A stretch of DNA of 64,000 nt, from NCBI GenBank assembly GCA_964019055.1, contig OZ025214.1:12674163-12738162 (forward strand). Direction: 5' to 3'. The notes below the pieces were generated by a model, which saw only the letters and a program-made list of their open reading frames with translations, was not told the origin of the DNA and made no database searches. Positions within the stretch are counted from its first letter, which is position 1. The number at the start of each line of letters is the position of its first letter. The position numbers and the translations under genes are program-made. This stretch comes from Anthopleura xanthogrammica. Taxonomy: Eukaryota > Cnidaria > Anthozoa > Actiniaria > Actiniidae. Of the stretch, positions 59,887-64,000 are shown one piece after another.

Positions 59887-62800
59887 TTATGCTGAGTGTC
59901 CAAACGCAATCAAATTCTCGTTGATATTGAAGGGACCATTTGGTACCCCATAGTCCTCAAGCTCAACGCCTAGTTTTTCGGTACCTCTTTCACGGACCTT
60001 CACCGTCAATTCCCTGTTTAGAATTTGCTGGACGTAATCATCTGCATCAGGATGTCCTTGAGTGATTCCAAACAGGTAGCACTTGATTCCCTGAAAGGGG
60101 AATTGCATAAACTGTGATTCGGGTTCTCGGAGACTGTTGAGAGGAACTACTTCGGTGTTCCCGTAGTCTAGGAATAGAACCAGGATGTTATCGGGCGAGT
60201 TACTTTCAACGACTTTGGCGCGGTACCAGCTTCTGTCTATGCTGAATTTACACAGGCAAATGTCACCACGACGAGGTAATGCGGCCAACGGGACTGAGCT
60301 GCTGCTTTCACAATAGGAATCTAGATCTGCCTTTAGACTGTTCAAAGATTCAAGTGCGTCTTTTCTTTGCAGCCATATTTCTCCTGTGCCAATTACCTCG
60401 GAGACCAAAGCTGTGAATTCATTTTCTACAGATGGTGTTAGACTACTTTGTTGGTTTTGGGTGTCGTTTACGGTGTCATTAAGGACTTCTTTGTTGACAC
60501 TTGCAGCCGGGTTTTCATCAGAGCCAACATCGAAAAACTCAACTTCATTGGTAGACCCACTTACGCGAGCAAAAACACGTTTATCTAGAAGTCTTTCGTT
60601 AAGGGCCTTCAGAACATCATCTTGAAGCGATTCTATGATGTCAGATCTTTGCAAACCTGCTAGAAAACCAGTATAGGCCTGTCGAGGAAGATGAAGAAAT
60701 TCCGCCTCCACTTTCCGTATGTCGCTAGGAGAAACGGTGTCGTCGTTTCCGAAGTCAACAAATGTAACTTGGTACTGATTGTTTGGTAGGATGCCAGTGA
60801 CCACAGCTCGGTACCAGTTCTTGTCAAGACTAAAGCAGGCAAGACACAATTCTCCTTCCACAGGACAGTATGGGGAATGATCAACCTGGGAGCAATGATT
60901 GCCTATCTTTAGACAGAGAGCATCAAGATCCTTCAACTCTTTTGTCAGCACCTGCAAAGAAACAGCCCCGGTCTTTTTGATGTCACAGACCATTGCGTTG
61001 AAGAACTCATTTGTTGGAACAGCAACCATGGGTATAGACTGAAGGAAGTGTTTGCTTAAAGGGGTAGGGTTGTTCTTGACCTGTACTGGGATTTCTTGAA
61101 TTGGATTGGGCAGACTACTAACACCAGGAGGGCCAAACACTGGAGGTGTTACTTGAGATGCATTGGGTCTGTCATCGGAAACAAGCTTTGTCATTTGGCT
61201 TTCTTCATATCTTGGCCTTGCTTGGAAATCATCAGTAGCTTCTCTAGTCTGCTTTTTAGATGGTACCATCCAAACTGCGAGACTTCGTTCAACAAACGCT
61301 CTACTTAAGGTTGCCGAACTCTCATTAGGATCTATGATATCAAGAAAGAGGCAATCTTTCTTCGTGTAGACAAGCTTCACGTTGATTGGCTGGTAGAGTG
61401 GAACTGATGAGGTAAACAAATCGATTGCCTCTTGCTCCCATTCTCCTTGATCCTCTGGGACCACATGAGCGATAGAACAAGCCAGGGCCGAGAAAGGTAA
61501 TGCAGTGAATTGCTTCTCAAGCTGTCGTAGTCGCGAGACACCAAGGAACTCAGAATTACCATAATCAGCATAATAGATGTGAACCTTGTTATCAGAAAAG
61601 ATGTTTTCTATCCAACCTCTGTACCATTCATCATTGCCGGTGAACTGCGCTGCACAGAGCTGTTTGGTTGCAGGTGAAAATGGAGGATACTGGGTAGACT
61701 GGTAATGCGCAGTCATCTCTTTACCAAGTGCAGCAACCTTGCAAGCCATTTCATAGTCTGCAATTTGCACTGCAAAGGATCCAGGAGATGTTATGTGGGT
61801 CGCAATAACTTGGAATGCTTCTTTATAGGGTGGTAAACTTGCAGAAGCAATAGCAGATTCTAGTGGTGATGCTAAAGATTGCTGGAACGATCCTGACGAG
61901 CTCCTTGAACGGGATGGCGATATGTCATAATTCCCTGAAGAATATGAAGCAAGACCATTGTTTACTAAATCAGTACACAGACTCCCTTCTCCAGAAAAGG
62001 GATCCACCATGTCAACATAGAGAATATCTTGTCCCTTTGAGATTAATTTGAGCGACATGCCTACTCCCATGGGAAGTTTGGACTTTACAAATTCATTTGC
62101 ACTGCTTGTCCATCCAGACGAGTGTGTCGGCTTGACATCTGCCAGCGATGTATTCAAGGCACAGAAAGGCAACCCAGAGAAGCGATCTTCAAGTGGGTGA
62201 AGATTGGCCACAGGAACGTCATCGGTATTCCCATAATCCACGAAAAAGACAGTCGCAGTCTGGTTGGCGTTGATCTTTTCGACAAGGGCTCGATACCAAT
62301 CATTTGGTGAACCAAAAGGGGCCACACAGAGTTGATTTTCTTTTGGCTGGAAGGGGGACTTTGGCAGTGTGTTATAATAGCTATTCATATCAGCAGACAA
62401 TGTTGTGAGCTTGGTGGCCATCTCAACGTCACTGTGTATGTAGAAACACTGAGGACTTTGAAACTCTGTTATCACAGCATTAAAGGTTTGCCCTACTGGA
62501 GGAAGAGTTACGGCAGCTAAAGCTTTCTCGAAGTTTAAGCTTTTGACGTTTCTTTCTTTCGCTGCTTCTTTCATCTTGGGTGAGTTTGGGTATCTTTGTT
62601 TTGGTCCTTGATTCGGTATTTGTGGACCTGGTCTTCTTCCTTGGTTTTGAGAAATAATCATCTGACCCACGGTCTGGCTGCTCTCTGGGATCAAGAAATC
62701 GATGAACAGTATTTCTTTTCGTTTTGAAAATAATTTTATAGTAACCGGGACTAGGAATTTAACTTTTGAAACAAACAGCTCATATGCTTCATTTGTCCAA

Positions 62801-64000
62801 CTCACACTTCGTGGAAGAGACATCTTACATTGCAATGCAAAGTACTGAAGCCTCGTGAACTGAGGCTGAAGGAACTGTAGTTGAGAGATGGGCAAAGTCT
62901 CTGTTTTTCCAAAGTCCACATCATAAACAGTTGCAGTTTCATCAGAGTTAACTTCCAGAATGTATGCACGCCTCCAGTGGGTGGGAAACTTGGCAGCACA
63001 CAACAAGTTTTGCTTCGCCTCAAATTTGGTTGGAATTGCTTTACTGTAATAACTGTTCATTGCGTTTGTCAACTCCATCAACTGCACAGCTAAAGCTTCA
63101 TCTGCGACATGAATATACATTTCCCCCGTGGTCTTTATTTCAGTTACTATGCCTTCGAATGTCTCCTTTTCATTTGGCAACTTTGCAGCAGCAATGGCAC
63201 AGCCCTTGACTGAGAGTAAACACGCTGACATTCCTGATTTGTACGGAACAAATTTTTCTTCATTTCTGAAAATAAAGCACACACAAAAAAAGATTTGATA
63301 AATTCTTAAATGAATAGATTTTTGTTGTTGTTGAACCCGGAGAAAAACCCTCCAAGCACAGGAGAGAACTAACAAGCAGCTCTACTCACATGACACCAAG
63401 CCCAGGGGGGTTCAATCCCGGGTCGCATTGCTCACCACTATGCCACCCGTGATCATTCATTTGTTTGTTTGTCTGTTGATGTCAAAAACTTGTGGAAATG
63501 ATCATGGTATGGCGCAGAACACTGAAAACGAGGCTATAGATAAACAAATGAGTCTGAAATTAAGTGTCACAGCGGTATTTACAGAATGAGAAAAGTTAGG
63601 AGTATTAATGGTTCAAATGAATGACACATACCTATCTTTTGACATTCCAGTGCTTGGAGACCTGATCTCTTTCTTGTTCTTGTACTCTGCCAGTCCTCTA
63701 GCAACAAGCAGCTTCACTAGGCTTTCCGTACCCTTACCACTTGTCACAAAAACATCAAGAAACAGGATCGTTTGACCTTTATAAAAAAGCCGTGCATTCA
63801 AAGTAGAGGAAATTGGAATCTTTAACTTCATGAATTCAGTCACTTCCTTCGGCCATTCGTCACCTTCAACCGGCACGATATTCGCCAAAGAACATCTTAG
63901 AGCACAGTAGGGTAGAGTTTGGAACGTTGACGCCAAACGTCTGATTACAGATGTGCTAACAATTTCACTGTTCCCAAAGTCGACACAGTAAATCTTAGCG
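59887..64000 (-). CDS. Multi-Tudor domain protein (TDRD1/TDRD6/Tudor-like), 5' end beyond window
   Basis: Two exons are visible on the minus strand: 64000-63632 (continuing past the edge) and 63265-59887. They join through a split Arg codon (SKD-R-NEEKFVPY). Six extended-Tudor cores are recognisable by WYRA-type and V.DYGN-type motifs at about 63960-63990 (VDFGNSEIV), 62899-62919 (VDFGKTE), 62217-62250 (VDYGNTDDV), 61540-61575 (ADYGNSEF), 60730-60762 (VDFGNDDTV) and 60146-60175 (LDYGNTEVV). Such proteins bind dimethyl-arginine tails of Piwi proteins and scaffold germ granules and the piRNA pathway. No MYND or helicase domain lies in the visible part. In the second core Lys replaces the usual Asn, so that domain may not bind methyl-arginine. 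Which TDRD it is cannot be settled from this fragment. Confidence 0.92.
63317..63456 (-). mobile_element. tRNA-derived SINE, most intact copy
   Basis: On the minus strand it has box A GGTGGCATAGTGGTGAGC, box B CGGGATTGAACCCC, then the body GTCATGTGAGTAGAGCTGC, TTCTCTCCTGTGCTTGGAGG and GTTTTTCTCCGGG, and ends in (CAA)3. Located in the intron 63266-63631 of the Tudor gene, same strand as the gene. Confidence 0.8.

Noticed and set aside
63266..63375. Start codon for the Tudor protein at 63375
   Set aside because: This stretch is intron readthrough. A good acceptor (TTTATTTTCAG on the minus strand) precedes 63265, and the exon at 63632 joins it in phase.

Overview
This is a eukaryotic, metazoan genome segment. 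It is AT-rich, with spliced genes (GT...AG introns of about 0.3 to 4 kb), a multi-Tudor germline-type protein and two neurotransmitter-receptor genes. It also carries many palindromic MITE-like elements, tRNA-derived SINEs and very long micro/minisatellites. A Cys-loop channel next to a GABBR2-like class C receptor argues against a sponge. A cnidarian or another marine invertebrate fits best, but the sequence alone does not fix the taxon.

Layout. Positions 1-3.5 kb are mostly non-coding, with MITEs and one possible terminal exon of a membrane protein. From about 3.5-6.4 to 18.9 kb on + lies a large coiled-coil protein gene of at least 1509 residues. Its introns hold a 57-bp minisatellite and a large CATC-type repeat. 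Positions 18.9-24.7 kb are AT-rich with no recognisable gene. From 24.8 to 34.5 kb on + is a complete 16-exon GABA-B receptor subunit gene (GABBR2-like, 810 aa), many of whose introns are filled by a different tandem repeat. From 36.7 to 39.4 kb on + is a three-exon gene for a 203-aa protein of unknown function, with a CpG-rich promoter. Positions 39.4-51.3 kb are repeat country: a 9-bp array, an 8-bp GGTTGTTT array, GA, GGAA and ATTCATCC arrays, several MITEs and decayed LINE fragments. From 51.5 to 57.1 kb on + is a nine-exon anion-type Cys-loop receptor (438 aa), whose last exon has been partly triplicated. Positions 57.5-59.7 kb hold MITEs. From 59.9 kb to the right edge on - is the 3' part of a multi-Tudor protein gene with six Tudor domains visible.

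The genes do not form an operon-like system. The most notable pairing is a metabotropic GABA-B-type and an ionotropic GABA/glycine-type receptor about 17 kb apart on the same strand. The most unusual non-coding features are two minisatellites that appear to have grown out of tRNA-SINE bodies, a 33-bp intronic array that repeats a POU octamer site, and the triplicated TM4 exon segment. All exon models were built by eye from reading frame, splice sites and phase; no transcript or database was consulted.
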